Shown here piece after piece: positions 63,211-64,000 of a DNA stretch of 64,000 bases. The stretch comes from Deltaproteobacteria bacterium (GTDB lineage: Bacteria > Myxococcota > Myxococcia > Myxococcales > 40CM-4-68-19), in contig VBLC01000048.1 of assembly GCA_005879315.1 (NCBI GenBank), forward strand, positions 1 to 64,000. Reading direction: 5' to 3'. The position numbers were made by a program, and so were the translations under genes. Numbering within the stretch: the stretch's first letter is position 1; each line of letters begins with the position of its first letter. A model generated the notes under the pieces. It was given only the letters and a program-made list of their open reading frames with translations. It was not told where the DNA came from and ran no database searches.

Positions 63211-63290
63211 GGTCGCCCCGCGGCAGAGTAGCAGACCCGAGGCCTGACGATCATGAGTCAGATAATCCAGCCCATCGTTTTCGAGAAAGT

Positions 63291-63309
63291 TTGTTACCCG
63301 GTTGTTACC
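63291..63309 (+). repeat. Two direct repeats TTGTTACC, 11 bp apart
   Basis: TTGTTACC occurs at 63291-63298 and 63302-63309, separated by CGG, so the period is one helical turn. This spacing is typical of sites bound side by side by small HTH or excisionase proteins. It overlaps the start of an excisionase-like reading frame. Confidence 0.5.
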
Positions 63310-63400
63310 AACTGGCTCTCGCACCGCGGCGGCGCTCTTGAGCGTCCGCCAGGTCGCGGCTCAGCTCGGCGTGTGCACGGCGACCGTGTACCGGTTGGGA
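63302..63400 (+). pseudogene. Excisionase-like HTH fragment
   Basis: In this frame LLSVRQVAAQLGVCTATVYRL reads as the MerR/excisionase-type helix-turn-helix found in excisionases and plasmid/phage regulators. Similarity stops right after VYRL; the usual following wing (RGELPHVRVGN-like) is missing, and the following bases belong to a nucleotidyltransferase in another frame. It is therefore a 5' fragment fused to foreign sequence at about 63396-63402. Confidence 0.6.
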
Positions 63401-63428
63401 ACATCAGGCAGAGCTCGAAGGGCTCGGA

Positions 63429-63656
63429 GTGCGCTCGCTCGATCTCTTCGGTTCCATCGCGCGCGGCGACTCGGGCGCAGATAGCGATGTGGACCTTCTA
63501 GTCGAGTTCGACCGGCCGGTCGGCCTTTTCCAGTTCTTCCGCGTCCAGCGCAGGCTCGAGGCCATCGTTGGGCGACCCGTCGATCTGGTCATGAAGGACG
63601 CGATCAAGCGCCAGCTGCGCACGCGAATCCTTGCCGAGGCGGTCAGTGCCACCTAG
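63429..63656 (+). CDS. MNT-type nucleotidyltransferase (MntA antitoxin-like), N-terminally truncated
   Basis: 75 residues if GTG 63429 is used. The nucleotidyltransferase motif GSIARGDSGADSDVDLLVEF (GSx10DxD) is intact, followed by FFRVQRRLEAIVGRPVDLV. The frame is open further upstream (EHQAELEGLG), which resembles the normal N-terminal helix, but no start codon remains there, so the true 5' end has been lost at the junction with the HTH fragment. MntA antitoxins AMPylate HEPN toxins; the partner follows immediately. Confidence 0.7.
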   Translation: MRSLDLFGSIARGDSGADSDVDLLVEFDRPVGLFQFFRVQRRLEAIVGRPVDLVMKDAIKRQLRTRILAEAVSAT

Positions 63657-63777
63657 AGAGTGGCGCCTCCGCATCGAAGACATCCTGGCGGCGGTCGAGC
63701 GCGTGCAGCGCACCACCATCAGCACCCCGCGAAGGACCCGGCTCGCCTCGCTCTTCAGGCGGGCACTGGAAGCGTGA
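63646..63777 (+). pseudogene. HepT (HEPN/DUF86) toxin stub
   Basis: A GTG at 63646 overlapping the MntA stop begins PPREWRLRIEDILAAVERVQR, the normal N-terminus of HepT-like HEPN toxins. After about 22 codons the similarity ends and 21 unrelated codons follow to TGA at 63775. The RX4-6H RNase motif near the C-terminus of the family is absent, so the toxin is dead. This shows a broken MntA-HepT toxin-antitoxin module. It overlaps the convergent kinase gene by 23 nt. Confidence 0.7.
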
Positions 63778-64000
63778 ACCAGAAGCGCGATCCTTTTCCG
63801 GGTTCGCTCGCGACGCCCATCTCACCGCCGTGCGCGCGCACGATCTCGCGGGAGATGTACAAACCGAGCCCGATGCCCTCGCCCTTGGTGCCCGGCACGC
63901 GGAAGAACTTCTCGAAGATGCGCTCGCGATACTCGGGCGCGATGCCCTGACCCTGGTCGGCCACCTCGAAGCGCACCTGCTTGCCGTTCGCCTGCGCGCG
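63755..64000 (-). CDS. Histidine kinase, C-terminal ATPase domain (5' part beyond window)
   Basis: 82 codons are visible, continuing off the right edge. [23 protein letters not shown] is the G1 region; [21 protein letters not shown] is the G2 region; the protein ends [12 protein letters not shown]. It is a complete-looking HATPase C-terminus. The sensor and HisKA domain lie outside the window. It runs toward the decayed toxin-antitoxin remnant. Confidence 0.88.
   Translation of the reverse strand, partial: RAQANGKQVRFEVADQGQGIAPEYRERIFEKFFRVPGTKGEGIGLGLYISREIVRAHGGEMGVASEPGKGSRFWFTLPVPA

Overview
This window looks like a chromosomal segment of a high-GC Myxococcota bacterium. The clearest marker is a run of genes at 1-9692 that matches the gliding/focal-adhesion (Glt) envelope machinery of Myxococcus: an AgmX/PglI-domain inner-membrane protein, a TPR lipoprotein, a giant periplasmic TPR protein and three outer-membrane beta-barrels. 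A strong sigma-54-type promoter, many lipoproteins, several histidine kinases, a canonical PilZ protein and a REC-GGDEF-EAL protein fit the same lineage. No rRNA gene, complete tRNA gene, CRISPR array or insertion sequence was seen.

Layout. 1-9692 (minus): one tightly packed glt-type operon reading towards the left edge (barrel, barrel, GltD-like, GltE-like, GltF-like, GltG, GltH-like). 9915-18979: a cyclic-nucleotide-domain/PilB-like ATPase, a solitary rplC, a membrane-anchored lytic transglycosylase, a CsbD protein, a reduced histidine kinase, an RpoH-type sigma factor, enolase, a PilZ protein and a short-chain dehydrogenase. 19051-24452 (minus): a small conserved protein, an SRPBCC protein, glpX, a YbgC-type thioesterase, two lipoproteins and a HARE-HTH/Mrr-like protein. 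24512-26545 (plus): a PQQ-like propeller. 26535-35033 (minus): a housekeeping run with lepA, lepB, a nucleotide-sugar decarboxylase, a cupin, a SPOR protein, argS, a HIT protein and sppA. 35077-43834: a roadblock-like protein, a propeller, a lipoprotein, astB, a coiled-coil/Ig-like gene pair, a MaoC hydratase and the EAL response regulator.

43914-49433 (plus) is the most system-like locus. It is a translationally coupled four-gene operon (transmembrane histidine kinase, FecR-domain lipoprotein, Ig-domain protein with a C-terminal outer-membrane barrel, soluble histidine kinase), divergent from the response-regulator phosphodiesterase. The FecR gene carries an A9...T8 perfect palindrome inside its signal-peptide codons, a plausible slippage switch. 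It is followed by an 8.5-kb gene for a 2836-residue repetitive lipoprotein (49521-58031), then a methyltransferase, a DUF3455 lipoprotein and an LVIVD-repeat secreted protein.

At 60929-60975 (minus) lies a 47-nt 3' half of a tRNA-Arg(CCG), from the anticodon loop to an encoded CCA, without its 5' half. That is the usual footprint of integration into a tRNA gene. Everything to its right is accessory in character: a DUF4442 protein, a deleted alpha/beta hydrolase, an orphan solute-binding protein, an excisionase-like HTH fragment, a truncated MntA nucleotidyltransferase and a HepT stub. I infer that 60976 onward is the end of a decayed genomic island whose intact tRNA should lie beyond 64000. 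All functional calls rest on reading motifs by eye; no database search was possible.
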